Source: Sphingobacteriales bacterium (GTDB taxonomy: Bacteria; Bacteroidota; Bacteroidia; Chitinophagales; Chitinophagaceae). From it: a stretch of DNA of 64,000 bases. Shown here in pieces: positions 27,732-37,738 of this stretch; position 1 is the first letter of the stretch, and each line of letters begins with the position of its first letter. The notes below the pieces were generated by a model. It saw only the letters and a program-made list of their open reading frames with translations. It did not search any database and was not told where the DNA came from. Location: the NCBI GenBank assembly GCA_012270485.1, contig JAAXIF010000064.1, positions 1 to 64,000 of the forward strand. The letters run 5' to 3'. The position numbers were made by a program, and so were the translations under genes.

Positions 27732-28762
27732 TCAATTAAGTTCTGCTTCCATGTATTTTTGAAGTAAAGCAATTTGATTTGATGCTCTAATTAGGTTTTG
27801 ACCTGGATAGGATGAACCATAATATTTATCATCATTCAAATAGTCTGTAAGAAAACGGAGTGCCTGCATATAGATACTGAATTTGCCAGCATAGAAAAAG
27901 TATTTTTTTTCAAAGGCTGTCAGTTCATCCTGCATCTCACTCATATATCCATCAACAATGGCTTCATAATATTCCTTGCGAATTATAATTTTGCTAAAAT
28001 CCTTTTCCTCTTCACTTACCGGTGATAAGTAAGTACGCATCATATCTCCAACATCGCTTATAAAGTAGCCGGGCATGACAGTATCAAGATCTATTACGCA
28101 AAGTCCTTTATTGTTTTTATCAAATAATACGTTATTAATTTTACTGTCGTGATGTGTAACTCTAAGTTTAAAATCGCTAGTGTTTTAATTTTTTTAAATT
28201 CCGCTACAATATTTGACCATTTTTTTAACTGGATGATTAAAGTGTCGGATTCCTTTAACCTGTTATTGTTCCCACTTTTTAGAGAATCCTCAAATTGCTC
28301 ATATCGGAGAGAAAGGTTATGAAAATTCGGAATCGTTATTTTGAGTTTTGAACAATCAAAATTGCTGAGGACAGCAGTAAACTTTCCAAACTGTTTTGCG
28401 CCCTCGTATGCTTGGTCAGGATTTTCTACCACATTTATTGCATGGGAATCCTGTACAAAAGGGAAGACCCTGAAATAGCTATCTTCATTTTTGTAAACAA
28501 GTTCACTACCATCAAAAGTCTTGACCGGAGAAACAAAAAAATAATCAGGATGCTGACATTTTAGATACATGCTTATTTCTTCAATATTAAAAGCAATGTT
28601 TTCAGGATTTTGAAATACCGTGTTATTTACCTGTTGTAGAATAAATGCATGTTCATTCTGTGCAATCTTCCAGGTTTGATTAATCAAGCCCTGGTGTATC
28701 GGTGCAATCGTTACCTGACTGGCGTTTAACCCAAATTCTTTTAGTACTGAATCTAATATCAT
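27732..28762 (-). pseudogene. APH-family phosphotransferase (possible N-acetylhexosamine kinase), frameshifted
   Basis: Two frames (28094-28762 and 27732 to about 28180) together encode one roughly 343-residue phosphotransferase. The first gives the N-lobe (TIAPIHQGLINQTWKI, then FILQQVNNTVF). The second gives the catalytic loop VTHHDSKINN, the DLDTVMPG metal motif and the C-lobe. A single missing A in the AAAA run complementary to 28183-28186 restores a continuous reading with the junction KNTSDFKLRVTHHD. This is either a real frameshift mutation or a sequencing error at a homopolymer. The family includes N-acetylhexosamine 1-kinases. In this operon, flanked by GlcNAc/sialic acid genes, a sugar kinase role is likely but unproven. 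Without correction the product lacks its active site. Confidence 0.75.
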
Positions 28763-28776
28763 AGGAATATTTGCTG

Positions 28777-30129
28777 TTAAAACTCATCAGTTAATGCAAA
28801 CACTGGTTTCCGGTACATCCATTTACCATTGGTAAAGTCAGGAAACTCAATCGTCTCGTTTCCTTTTTCAATGGAAATTTCACTTAATGGCGTGATGGCA
28901 CTCCAAGAAGCAGCGTCATATACATCCATTGGGGTGGCAATATTTCGTTTAATTGATTCGACAAAAGAATGTATCACAAAAAAATCCATTCCACCATGAC
29001 CTGCACCTTCTGTTTCTTTACTCCACCTTGCCCAAAGTGGGTGATCGTACTTATCAAACCACTCTTTGGCAGCATCCCATTGATGTGGCTTTGATTGCCC
29101 CTCAATATGTACTCCTTTGGCTACATCCATCCATAAACCATTTGTTCCTTGTACACGGAAACCAAGCGAGTATGGACGAGGCAGATTGGTATCATGCTGC
29201 AATAAAATAGTTTCACCATTGGCACAGCCAATATTAGTGGTAACTACATCACCTAATTTGAAATTGATCTTGGCATTTGGATGGTCAACCCCACATTTTT
29301 TTACAATGTGGTTATGCAATCCTCTTGCTTTAGAAGAGAAGGATGAAATATTTACAAACCTGTTTCCCCTGTTAATATTAATACAATGAGCTATGGGGCC
29401 AATCCCATGTGTAGGATATAGATCACCATTACGATGTACAGAATGATGGGTGCGCCATCTTGCTTCACTCCAACCTTTATCGCCAAACTCACAACCTTTT
29501 CCATAGGCATCAATGCCATTATTAAATTTTACTTCACGCAGGTCATGCTGGTAACCGCCCTGTAAATGCACCATTTCTCCGAATAAACCCTGCCGTACCA
29601 TATTTAAAGCAGCCATTACATCCCTACGGTAGCAAACATTTTCCAACATCATTACCTGCGCATTGTATTGCTCTGTTACTTTTACTACATCCCAATGGTC
29701 TTGCAGTGTTATGCCAAGCATTACTTCCGTACCTACATATTTTATTCCCGCCTGAAGTGAACCTATGATCATTTCTTTATGCCATTCCCATGGAGTAGCT
29801 ATAATCACACCGTCTATATCTTTTATATTCAACATTTTTTTCCAGGCATATGGGTCGCCAGTAAAAACTTGTGGCATCTTCTTCCCACTCCTTGTGATCA
29901 TTTCTTTCGACCGGGAAAGCATACGATCATCAATATCGCAAATAGCGATCAGCTCTACATCTTGTCTGCGCAGCACAAGGTCAAGATGGTTTTGTCCACG
30001 TAGACCAGTACCAATTATTACTAATCTTACTTTCTCTTTCAGATTAGCAGCAAACAAATTAGTTGCAGGCAATAGGGCTAATGATGCTGCACCAAGTGCT
30101 GCGTTTTTGATGAATTGTTTTCTTTGCAT
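28777..30129 (-). CDS. GH109-type alpha-N-acetylgalactosaminidase (Gfo/Idh/MocA fold)
   Basis: The 450-residue product begins with a Tat-like/secretory leader (MQRKQFIKNAALGAASLALL) and a Rossmann NAD-binding motif VIIGTGLRGQNH (37-48). It has the GH109 hallmark NGDLYPTHGIGPIAHC (234-249) and the following NINRGNRF. Family enzymes cleave alpha-GalNAc by an NAD-dependent oxidation-elimination mechanism, the linkage found in blood group A and mucin O-glycan cores. The surrounding sialidase, fucosidase and M60 peptidase genes fit mucin breakdown. A general Gfo/Idh/MocA dehydrogenase is the alternative, but the YPTHG block favours GH109. Confidence 0.87.
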   Translation of the reverse strand: MQRKQFIKNAALGAASLALLPATNLFAANLKEKVRLVIIGTGLRGQNHLDLVLRRQDVELIAICDIDDRMLSRSKEMITRSGKKMPQVFTGDPYAWKKMLNIKDIDGVIIATPWEWHKEMIIGSLQAGIKYVGTEVMLGITLQDHWDVVKVTEQYNAQVMMLENVCYRRDVMAALNMVRQGLFGEMVHLQGGYQHDLREVKFNNGIDAYGKGCEFGDKGWSEARWRTHHSVHRNGDLYPTHGIGPIAHCININRGNRFVNISSFSSKARGLHNHIVKKCGVDHPNAKINFKLGDVVTTNIGCANGETILLQHDTNLPRPYSLGFRVQGTNGLWMDVAKGVHIEGQSKPHQWDAAKEWFDKYDHPLWARWSKETEGAGHGGMDFFVIHSFVESIKRNIATPMDVYDAASWSAITPLSEISIEKGNETIEFPDFTNGKWMYRKPVFALTDEF

Positions 30130-30205
30130 ATAATAATTTTTTTCCTTATTTCTTTATTTTAATAGTCGACGAATCATGAGTAACAATAAAGTGATACTTA
30201 TAACT

Positions 30206-31567
30206 TTAATCAGACAACAATATTAAATCCTGTGAAGGGCTAGGTAATCCCAATGCTGCCATTTCGATAAACACCGCATCTGTTGCAACTTGTGTGGAAA
30301 GTTTCATCCCCCATTTTTGAAAAAAAGAGGTAAGATTTTTTCCGCTTATGCTACAAGCCTTCAGCATAAACCATCTCATTTTTGTATCAGTTGTTGTTGG
30401 TCTAACAGTTTCTCGTCTGGCCTGACGATGAAGTTCATGATAAAAGCTATCGCTAAAAGCAAGTTTCAATTGCTGAAACATGCAGAGCCTTGTCCATACA
30501 CTTGCATTACTCCCATTGAAATTTCGTTCAGATTCAGGACGAGCTAAGTAAGTGATCGTATTATTCCATTCGTTTTGAGAAGTAAGTCTTGTTGGTGTTA
30601 TTCCCAATGCTTTTTCAACCGCTATACTGTAAATATTCACTGTTACTTCACCGAGTTCACTCCACGTCCATGAACCCTGTTGATGCATGTGTCCTAATTC
30701 ATGCCAGGGTCCCCAGCTAAAATTGTCTGCCTTTAGAATTGAGGGTATCCCACCGGTTACAGAACTATAAAAAGTGCGATAAAATGTTGCTGCCATAAAG
30801 TAACCAGGATGGTCTGTTTCTGTCATCAGGTATTTGTGTACATTGGGTTGATCAATAGGATCATTACCAAACAGACCACTAATGCTGTCTTCAATAGCAA
30901 TTACCCTGTCAGCTTTTTTTATTAATGCTTCTTGGCTTTCATTTTTATAAGTTTTTGCATTTGCCAATGAAAAAGTAATGATGGTTTTATTGCCCACTAA
31001 TTGTACATCGGGAACATTATTGATATTATCAACCATCTTAACCCAATCAGCCTGCGTGGTTCTACCCAATTGATAATATGGTATGGGTCTCATACCGGAA
31101 ACAAATTTCAATCTTACTCTGTCGGTCGGGTTGTCGTTATGAAATCTCACATAGATGATACCTCCAATTGCATCTGTAATAGAATTAATCCCTGTTGTTA
31201 AGGTATGAGAAGTGGGATTCCAATTGGCTTGGTAACGAGAATAAGTACCTACAAGCAAGGTAGGTAAACGTGTGCCAATTTCTGCTGTTACTTCAATAGT
31301 CAATACTGTTGAGGCTGGTAAATAAAATCCTGTTGTATAAAAATCAGAAGCTGGCATATTTTGCGCTAACCTTGTTGCTTCTTTTGTACCGGAAACAGTT
31401 TCATTCACAATTAAAATACTGTCTGCTGTTTTTAAAGTAACTGAAGCTAGTGGTGGCGGTACTGATGGCACTGGCGGTGGTGGAGTAACATTGCCCCCAT
31501 CATTATTCTTTTTACAAGCTGTCAATACTATTATAACCATCATTGCAAACAAGAATATTTTTTTCAC
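30206..31567 (-). CDS. M60-like (enhancin-type) lipoprotein metallopeptidase
   Basis: The 453-residue product is a lipoprotein (MKKIFLFAMMVIIVLTAC, Cys18), followed by a proline-rich spacer (residues 29-39). The C-terminal half carries the gluzincin motif HELGH (289-293) with a downstream Glu at 304 or 307 in TWSELGEVTVN, as in the M60-like family known for mucin-degrading proteases. It is probably anchored to the outer membrane, facing out, and cuts glycosylated protein backbones so that the glycosidases can work. It follows the AGE epimerase gene by 4 bp, so it is part of the operon. No CBM32 module is obvious in it. Confidence 0.87.
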   Translation of the reverse strand: MKKIFLFAMMVIIVLTACKKNNDGGNVTPPPPVPSVPPPLASVTLKTADSILIVNETVSGTKEATRLAQNMPASDFYTTGFYLPASTVLTIEVTAEIGTRLPTLLVGTYSRYQANWNPTSHTLTTGINSITDAIGGIIYVRFHNDNPTDRVRLKFVSGMRPIPYYQLGRTTQADWVKMVDNINNVPDVQLVGNKTIITFSLANAKTYKNESQEALIKKADRVIAIEDSISGLFGNDPIDQPNVHKYLMTETDHPGYFMAATFYRTFYSSVTGGIPSILKADNFSWGPWHELGHMHQQGSWTWSELGEVTVNIYSIAVEKALGITPTRLTSQNEWNNTITYLARPESERNFNGSNASVWTRLCMFQQLKLAFSDSFYHELHRQARRETVRPTTTDTKMRWFMLKACSISGKNLTSFFQKWGMKLSTQVATDAVFIEMAALGLPSPSQDLILLSD

Positions 31568-31571
31568 CTTT

Positions 31572-32765
31572 TTATTTTTTATTTTGTCTCAAATAATTAT
31601 TAAGTAACTGCATACAATACCATTCCTGTCTTGGTAAATGAAAAGGGCCTTTGTATAAATTGCCTTTGGCAGTTTGTGCAATACTTCCATCCTTATGCAG
31701 ATAGCCAAACCATTCGCCATTTTGTTTGTCATAGAAATGCTTGTATGAATATTCGTGAACCTGTTTATGCCATATAGCATACTTTTCATTTCCTGTCGTT
31801 AAGTATGCAAGCAGTGTTGCAATGATTACTTCATTATGTGGCCACCAGAATTTCATATCCTGCCAGTATTCCTGCACCGGTTTATTATATACATCACGGA
31901 AATAGAGAATACCGCCATGCTCTTTATCCCAGCCTCTTTCCCACATATAGTCAATCATGCGACAGCCTAAATCAATCAAATGTTGGTCATTGTTTCGATA
32001 CAGAGCTTCGTGTAGGATAAACCATGCGCCCTCAATAGCATGACCAGGATTAAGGGTTCTACCATCGATATGATCAATTATGCTCCCATCTGGTGCCACT
32101 TGCTCCATGACACATTGAATATCATCTTTCACAAAGTCATATTCAATCTCTTTAATCCATTTTTCAATCCATTGATCACAGCGCGGATCTCCTATGGTAT
32201 CCCTGAGTTGTTGAGCTGTATTGATCATTATCATAGGTACTCCAATACCTTTGGATGGTCGAATATTTGTAAACTTTGGCTGCAGGAGACCGGGAATAGT
32301 TGCATACTCAATACACTTCCCAAAAACTTTTCTTGCTCGTTGAGCTGCATCTTCATTGCCACTTGCTTTTGCATAAGCAGCGGCTGCGATTACATAAAAT
32401 GTCTCGGAAAAAAAATACCTGCGTTTTCGTAAAGGCTTCCCATCTCTAGTCATATGAAAGAACATCTGTCCGTCAGCATCAAAGCAATATTGATTTAAGA
32501 AATCATACCCAAGTTTGGCGCCGTCTAGCCATTCTTGTTTTTGCTCAACTGTGTTATAGAGTGTCGAAAGCATCCATGTTGCCCTTCCTTGTATCCACAC
32601 AGCTTTATCATCATCAATGAGGCTACCATCTGCATCTCTCATAAATAAAAAACCTCCGTATTCCTGATCAAAAGAACGAGGAAACCAAAATGGGATCGTA
32701 CTATTCAACAATTGTTTTGAATAAAACTCTTGCAGCACTTCTAACTCTTTTCTATCGTAGCCCAT
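31572..32765 (-). CDS. N-acylglucosamine 2-epimerase (AGE/RenBP family)
   Basis: The 397-residue cytoplasmic product has an alpha/alpha-barrel AGE fold with conserved segments PFWFPRSFDQEYGGFLFMRD (25-44), RATWMLSTLYN, LNPGHAIEGAWFIL and KFWWPHNEVIIA. It interconverts N-acetylmannosamine and N-acetylglucosamine. This is the second cytoplasmic step of the Bacteroides-type sialic acid route (lyase, epimerase, kinase), which uses AGE on free ManNAc instead of NanE on ManNAc-6-P. It follows the sialidase gene by 8 bp, supporting this role. A cellobiose 2-epimerase is a weaker alternative. Confidence 0.88.
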   Translation of the reverse strand: MGYDRKELEVLQEFYSKQLLNSTIPFWFPRSFDQEYGGFLFMRDADGSLIDDDKAVWIQGRATWMLSTLYNTVEQKQEWLDGAKLGYDFLNQYCFDADGQMFFHMTRDGKPLRKRRYFFSETFYVIAAAAYAKASGNEDAAQRARKVFGKCIEYATIPGLLQPKFTNIRPSKGIGVPMIMINTAQQLRDTIGDPRCDQWIEKWIKEIEYDFVKDDIQCVMEQVAPDGSIIDHIDGRTLNPGHAIEGAWFILHEALYRNNDQHLIDLGCRMIDYMWERGWDKEHGGILYFRDVYNKPVQEYWQDMKFWWPHNEVIIATLLAYLTTGNEKYAIWHKQVHEYSYKHFYDKQNGEWFGYLHKDGSIAQTAKGNLYKGPFHLPRQEWYCMQLLNNYLRQNKK

Positions 32766-32773
32766 ACCTGTTA

Positions 32774-34342
32774 TTATTTAATAATCTCGTTTACTTGTAT
32801 TTTTAAAAAGTATAGATCCTTAATTCCTTCATATAAAATACCAATGGTATGATCATCAATTTGTGTAAGGGATGAATATCCATACCCTTGTCTTTCATCA
32901 ACTAATAATTGATGGGCAGGCAACCAAGTTTGTCCATAGTCCAAACTTGCCTTGATAGTCATATTGTAACGACCTGCTGTGGTATTTGGGTTACTGAAGA
33001 AAAGAACATCTCGCATAACCCCTTTCACTTTTACTCTTGCTTTAATTAAACTAGCCATACAAACTGGATCAGGTAATGCATTATATGATGTAGCATGTTC
33101 TGTCCATGTTACTCCAAGATTATTGGTAGTGGCTACACTTCTGAATCCACCCCGATTATCACGCATATTCAGCATTAATGTACCTGAAGTCGTTTCCACG
33201 ACTTGACTCTCAGTTGTATTCGATTTGGGGCCATTGATTTTTCCATTCCATGAATTACCGTGATCAGCACTATAAATAATAGTTGAAAAGGGAACTTTAT
33301 TTTCATTCCAATATTGTGCTGCAAAAACCAGCTTACCATCCTGCATAGCAATCCCACTTCCGGGTCCATTAAAAAATAAATGCCATGCTTTATCCTTGAT
33401 TTGCGGAGTGATGGTGTATGGATTTGACCAAGTCAATCCATCATCATCACTACTAACCAAAACAAATTGCCCGGTTGTGTCTGGAGAAATACCCGGTAAA
33501 GAACCGGCAATAGACCTATTACCTTTACTCCACAATGCAGCTACCCATATTTTTTTGGTAATAGGATCAAACAATATAGAAGGATCACCTACACCATTAT
33601 TTTCGTGTGGAGCGCCCATATCCATAATCACTTTCATTGGCTGCCAAGTCTTGCCACTATCTATACTTCGACTTAATCCAACATCAATATTGCCCGGTAA
33701 ATCGGAGCTATTTTTATACCGGATATCGTAGACTGATAACAGTGTTCCTTTATCGGTAGTTACTATACCTGGAATACGATACGTATTAACTTGATCAGCG
33801 CCAGCTTTACGAACAACCACTCCGATATGCTTGTCGTAAACAGATTTACCTTGTTGAACTAGTAACTGATTCCCTTTGTTGTCAGTCAATTTTTGACAAG
33901 TCAGTTTAATTTTATGGTCAATCGCTGCTTCACTTTTCAATACAATACTGAACCAGATAAAATGAACCCCAGGCCTAAGTTTGATATTAAGAGGAATGTC
34001 AAATAAAGAAGCTGATGGAACTATTGATGATATGAGTTGTTGGGTCGAAAACGGTTCACCACCTGTAAGATATACATCGATCTTTTCGATACTACTAATG
34101 ACTTGAGCATTTATAGTACAATTGACTTTTTGATAGAATTGTTCCTTTTTTTCACTAGGTATAGAAACAGCAACGCGTAGTATCGGATTAGCAGACACTC
34201 CTTTCAATACCGGTATTGCAGGTGAATAAGCAGTTGCCTGAATAGTTTCTGGTGAATTTATTCCTGCATTTTTAAAATAGCTAAAGCTGCTATTTAAAAT
34301 GAACAGGAAGCATAGCGTTACATAAAAAATTATTTTTTGCAT
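32774..34342 (-). CDS. nanH: Exo-alpha-sialidase (GH33)
   Basis: The 522-residue product has a signal sequence, an N-terminal beta-domain (about 45-165, sialidase-N/CBM-like) and a six-bladed propeller. Visible signatures are the arginine motif NTYRIPG (Arg189) and four Asp-boxes (SIDSGKTW, SDDDGLTW, SADHGNSW, SLDYGQTW). The Tyr/Glu pair fits GYGYSSLTQI and ILYEG near the C-terminus. It releases sialic acid from glycoconjugates outside the cytoplasm. It lies between the transporter and epimerase genes with gaps under 10 bp, a classical nan arrangement. Confidence 0.95.
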   Translation of the reverse strand: MQKIIFYVTLCFLFILNSSFSYFKNAGINSPETIQATAYSPAIPVLKGVSANPILRVAVSIPSEKKEQFYQKVNCTINAQVISSIEKIDVYLTGGEPFSTQQLISSIVPSASLFDIPLNIKLRPGVHFIWFSIVLKSEAAIDHKIKLTCQKLTDNKGNQLLVQQGKSVYDKHIGVVVRKAGADQVNTYRIPGIVTTDKGTLLSVYDIRYKNSSDLPGNIDVGLSRSIDSGKTWQPMKVIMDMGAPHENNGVGDPSILFDPITKKIWVAALWSKGNRSIAGSLPGISPDTTGQFVLVSSDDDGLTWSNPYTITPQIKDKAWHLFFNGPGSGIAMQDGKLVFAAQYWNENKVPFSTIIYSADHGNSWNGKINGPKSNTTESQVVETTSGTLMLNMRDNRGGFRSVATTNNLGVTWTEHATSYNALPDPVCMASLIKARVKVKGVMRDVLFFSNPNTTAGRYNMTIKASLDYGQTWLPAHQLLVDERQGYGYSSLTQIDDHTIGILYEGIKDLYFLKIQVNEIIK

Positions 34343-34351
34343 AATTTCATT

Positions 34352-35584
34352 TTACTCATCAATAAAATCATTCTGTTTAGGTCGCAAAAAAGAAAGTTGG
34401 ATAATCAAAGCGACAGCAACAACACCCGCTAGCATGGCAAAGTCCTTTCCCAGATTCCCGGCATCCGTTGATTTACCTAAAAAGTCAGTAATGAATGCAC
34501 CGGCAAATACACCTGTCATATTCATTAATCCATAAGCAGTAGCGCGGTATTTGATAGAGACAAACTGACAGAGTATAGGCATATTATTGGCATCAAACAT
34601 TCCGTAACCAAACCCAAAACAAAATGCTGCACCAACCACGGCAAAAAGTGAGTGACCAAATCCGATAAGTAATACTGCGGGTATGGTAAGTCCTAAACCT
34701 ATAGCACTGGTATAAATCCGTCCTTTAATATTTTTCTGAACCCAGCGATCTGATAAAATACCTCCAAAAATTACTCCTAAGAAAGAAGATGCTGCAATTG
34801 TAATGGTAGATAACGGCCCTGCCTTTGCCATATCTATTCCTAAATTCTCAGCAAACAAGGTGGGCATCCAGTTTTTAACAGCCCAGCCGGGTAAACTTGG
34901 CATAGCAAAGTAGAATAGAATAACCCAAAAAGCTATGTTGGTAAATAACAATCCAAAGCCTTTAAATAAGCCTATTTTCTTGTCATCATTATCGATTACA
35001 TATAATGTGTCCTTTTTTTTATCCTTTAAGAAAAAAAATAACCCGAGAGAATACAGAATTCCGATTATACCAAATGATTGAAATGCTACCTGCCATGAAT
35101 AATGATGCGCAACAGTAGCCCCAAAGCCACCTAATGCTTGACCCATATATAAGCCTGTCATATGTATACCTACTGCTAAGGATCTAGTTTTAGAATCATG
35201 AAACTCAGTAATTAGCGCCAGCCCTGCAGGAATATATAAAGCTTCACTTACTCCCATAATAGCCCTTAGCCAATATAGTTGATCAAAAGTTGTTGCATAC
35301 CCCATTGAGCAAGTAACCGCAGACCATACAAATAAACTGCTAACGATAACCCATTTTTTACTGATTCGATCAGCGATCATTCCAGCGAAAGGGCTCATGC
35401 TTCCATAAATCCAAAGAAATACAGCCATCAATCTACCAAAGTTGGTAGCAGACTGTAATTCCTGTATATCGATCATCATAGATGGCTTCATGGTACTGAG
35501 CATCTGCCTATCCATATAGTTTAATAGTGCCACTACCCACAATAGCCCTACAAGTATCCACGGATATTTTTTTGATATGCTCAT
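34352..35584 (-). CDS. MFS transporter, probable sialic acid importer (NanT-like)
   Basis: The 410-residue product is a 12-helix major facilitator protein starting with a cytoplasmic tail and LLNYMDRQMLSTMKP, the helix-1 signature of the anion:cation symporter-type branch. The loop MIADRISKKWVI is the usual motif between helices 2 and 3. Located between nanM (2-bp gap) and the sialidase gene, it most likely carries sialic acid across the inner membrane, as NanT does in Bacteroides-type clusters. Substrate is inferred from context only. Confidence 0.85.
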   Translation of the reverse strand: MSISKKYPWILVGLLWVVALLNYMDRQMLSTMKPSMMIDIQELQSATNFGRLMAVFLWIYGSMSPFAGMIADRISKKWVIVSSLFVWSAVTCSMGYATTFDQLYWLRAIMGVSEALYIPAGLALITEFHDSKTRSLAVGIHMTGLYMGQALGGFGATVAHHYSWQVAFQSFGIIGILYSLGLFFFLKDKKKDTLYVIDNDDKKIGLFKGFGLLFTNIAFWVILFYFAMPSLPGWAVKNWMPTLFAENLGIDMAKAGPLSTITIAASSFLGVIFGGILSDRWVQKNIKGRIYTSAIGLGLTIPAVLLIGFGHSLFAVVGAAFCFGFGYGMFDANNMPILCQFVSIKYRATAYGLMNMTGVFAGAFITDFLGKSTDAGNLGKDFAMLAGVVAVALIIQLSFLRPKQNDFIDE

Positions 35585-35586
35585 GG

Positions 35587-36744
35587 TTATAAACGGGAAA
35601 TTTTAGCCATTAAAATTTGCGATGTTCTAATCCCTGCTTTTATTTCTCCGGTCGGAATAACTACCTCTTTACCCCAATAAAAAGCATTTGTCGTAACAGG
35701 TGTAGGATATGGAATCAACCCAGCCATTTTAGTTGATTGAGTCTGTATATTATAAAGCAGGATCTCTTGACTAAACCCAGGATGAGAAAGAAGAACTTGA
35801 TTTTTTTTCAAGACCAATTCTTCTTTTTCTAGTTGCGTGGGAGCTTTATTAATTAGTGATAAATAATTTTCAACCTTACTAAAGGTGGTTCCTCGATCGC
35901 CACCAAACAAAAGAATATTGCCATTTTTTGTTGCAACACCAGTACCCGCAGATAGTGGATATGGCAAAGGGGCTAATTCAGACCATTTTTGTTGTAGAAC
36001 ATTGAATTCATATACTGTATTATACAATTCACTAATTCCCTGACTGGTTTTTCTTCGCCCTCCAACCATATAAAGTTTTAAAATACCTGAAGATTTTATT
36101 GCTACAAAAACCCCATGTGATATTTGTTTTGGCATAGAAGGCAACTGGCTCCAACCTGCATGTATATCATTAAGATCAATTACCCAAAGCATATTTGAAA
36201 CACCTTCTTGAGTTTCTCCTCCTAGTACGTAAACAATATTATTATAAGAAATGGCAGATGCATTACTAACGGCTAAGGGTAAAGCTGGTAAAGATTCAAT
36301 AATAACAGCGCTAGCATAATGATCCCATTTCAATAAAAATACCTTATCAGAAATACCCTTTTCACTTTCTCCACCGGCATATAGAACTCCCTTGGGTGTT
36401 GAACAACTGGCTGCATAAGCTATATTCTCTGGCAACTGATATTCATCTGTTACCAATGAAAGCTTCTGACCTCTTTTCTTAAAACTGTAGACTTTATTAT
36501 GAAATATTTTTTTTCCACCTTGCCATGGCATACCATCCGGGAAATTAGCCCCTCCTGCAACTAACAACCTATTGCCAGAGATACCTGTTATTGGACCCGC
36601 TAATCCAAGCCCTTCCTTTTGTTGATTATTCGAAGGGAGCACACCTGCAATATGCCAAGTATCTTGAACAGATTTTTTTTGTGCAAAAAGTTCTCCAACA
36701 GATGACATAAAGAGAATTATTATAATGGGCAGAGCAATTTTCAT
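35587..36744 (-). CDS. nanM: N-acetylneuraminate mutarotase, NanM-like kelch protein
   Basis: The 385-residue product has a signal peptide (to about residue 22) and kelch repeats forming a six-bladed propeller. Typical repeat pieces are GNRLLVAGGANFPDG, ILKLYMVGGRRK, NGNILLFGGDRG and GVLYAGGESEKG. The GGANFP...PWQGGKK block at the start is characteristic of the cyclically permuted mutarotase/NanM family. It speeds conversion of alpha- to beta-sialic acid in the periplasm so that it can be transported. Neighbours are the lyase (5-bp gap) and the transporter (2-bp gap). Confidence 0.9.
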   Translation of the reverse strand: MKIALPIIIILFMSSVGELFAQKKSVQDTWHIAGVLPSNNQQKEGLGLAGPITGISGNRLLVAGGANFPDGMPWQGGKKIFHNKVYSFKKRGQKLSLVTDEYQLPENIAYAASCSTPKGVLYAGGESEKGISDKVFLLKWDHYASAVIIESLPALPLAVSNASAISYNNIVYVLGGETQEGVSNMLWVIDLNDIHAGWSQLPSMPKQISHGVFVAIKSSGILKLYMVGGRRKTSQGISELYNTVYEFNVLQQKWSELAPLPYPLSAGTGVATKNGNILLFGGDRGTTFSKVENYLSLINKAPTQLEKEELVLKKNQVLLSHPGFSQEILLYNIQTQSTKMAGLIPYPTPVTTNAFYWGKEVVIPTGEIKAGIRTSQILMAKISRL

Positions 36745-36749
36745 GGAGT

Positions 36750-37712
36750 TTAAACTGATGTATTTGTTACTACCTCATTCGTATTTTTAGCAAGAACAGA
36801 ACAAAAGTTATTAAAACCAATTTTACCGGTATCATTTACAAACTGCTCGTAGTCAGTTGAGTCCAAATTTTTAACCGGTAGTCTGAACTCTCCACAATTT
36901 AGACCAATCAATTTCATATAAGCTTTCCCGGTAGCTATACCTCCATACTTACCCAATAAACGGATCATTTCTATGGACTGTAGCTGAAGTGTTCGGGCAT
37001 TATCTAAATCATTTTGTTGAAATGCCTCAATTAAACGATTGTATAAAGGTGCTGCATAATTAAAAGTGCTTCCCACTGCACCAGTTGCACCCACTGCTAA
37101 TGCAGATAGCATATTTTCATCTCTTCCCCACAGCATATCATATTTCCCATTTTGATAACTCAGGCAAGACTGAAAATCCATAAAATCTTCATGTGTGTAT
37201 TTGATGCCGGCAAAATTTGGGACCAACCCATCAACTTCTTGCAATAATGAATACATAGATATATCAACTCCTGTTAATACAGGAATATGATAATAATAAA
37301 ATGGTAATTCAGGAACAACTGAGGCAATTTCCTGACACACTTTGGCTAATACTTTAGCATTAACTGGCTTAAAATAAAAAGGAGCAGTTATGGAAATCGA
37401 ATGAATGGGAAGTTGACTTACTTTTATGGCTAAATCTTGACATTCTTTTATACTCGTACCACCCAACAGTAACATCACTTTAAATTCCGGATCATTCTTT
37501 GTGCAGCTAGCCCAGGCTTCTGTTACTAAATATTTTTCAGATGCACTCAGAGACACCCCTTCTCCTGTTGAACCGCATATAAATACACCCTTTACATTAT
37601 TTTGCTTCAATAGCTTATAATAGCTTGGAATGATCTCATATGCAATTGATCCATCTCCTTTCATCGGTGTGAAAGGAGCAGCAATCAATCCGTTTATTTT
37701 TTCTCTTTTCAT
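36750..37712 (-). CDS. nanA: N-acetylneuraminate lyase
   Basis: The 320-residue cytoplasmic product belongs to the dihydrodipicolinate synthase/NAL aldolase family. The Schiff-base lysine is Lys171 in FAGIKYTHEDF, the catalytic tyrosine lies in FYYYHIP (138-144), and the substrate carboxylate loop is CGSTGEG (46-52). GIKYTHEDFMDF is typical of sialic acid lyases rather than DapA. It splits Neu5Ac into ManNAc and pyruvate. It is the first catabolic gene after susCD, separated from susD by 83 bp that contain a terminator-like hairpin. Confidence 0.93.
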   Translation of the reverse strand: MKREKINGLIAAPFTPMKGDGSIAYEIIPSYYKLLKQNNVKGVFICGSTGEGVSLSASEKYLVTEAWASCTKNDPEFKVMLLLGGTSIKECQDLAIKVSQLPIHSISITAPFYFKPVNAKVLAKVCQEIASVVPELPFYYYHIPVLTGVDISMYSLLQEVDGLVPNFAGIKYTHEDFMDFQSCLSYQNGKYDMLWGRDENMLSALAVGATGAVGSTFNYAAPLYNRLIEAFQQNDLDNARTLQLQSIEMIRLLGKYGGIATGKAYMKLIGLNCGEFRLPVKNLDSTDYEQFVNDTGKIGFNNFCSVLAKNTNEVVTNTSV

Positions 37713-37738
37713 ACAGTAAAATATAATTAAAAAACTTG

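Noticed and set aside
29765..30133. 122-codon plus-strand frame opposite the GH109 gene
   Set aside because: A shadow of the strongly supported GH109 coding frame on the other strand.
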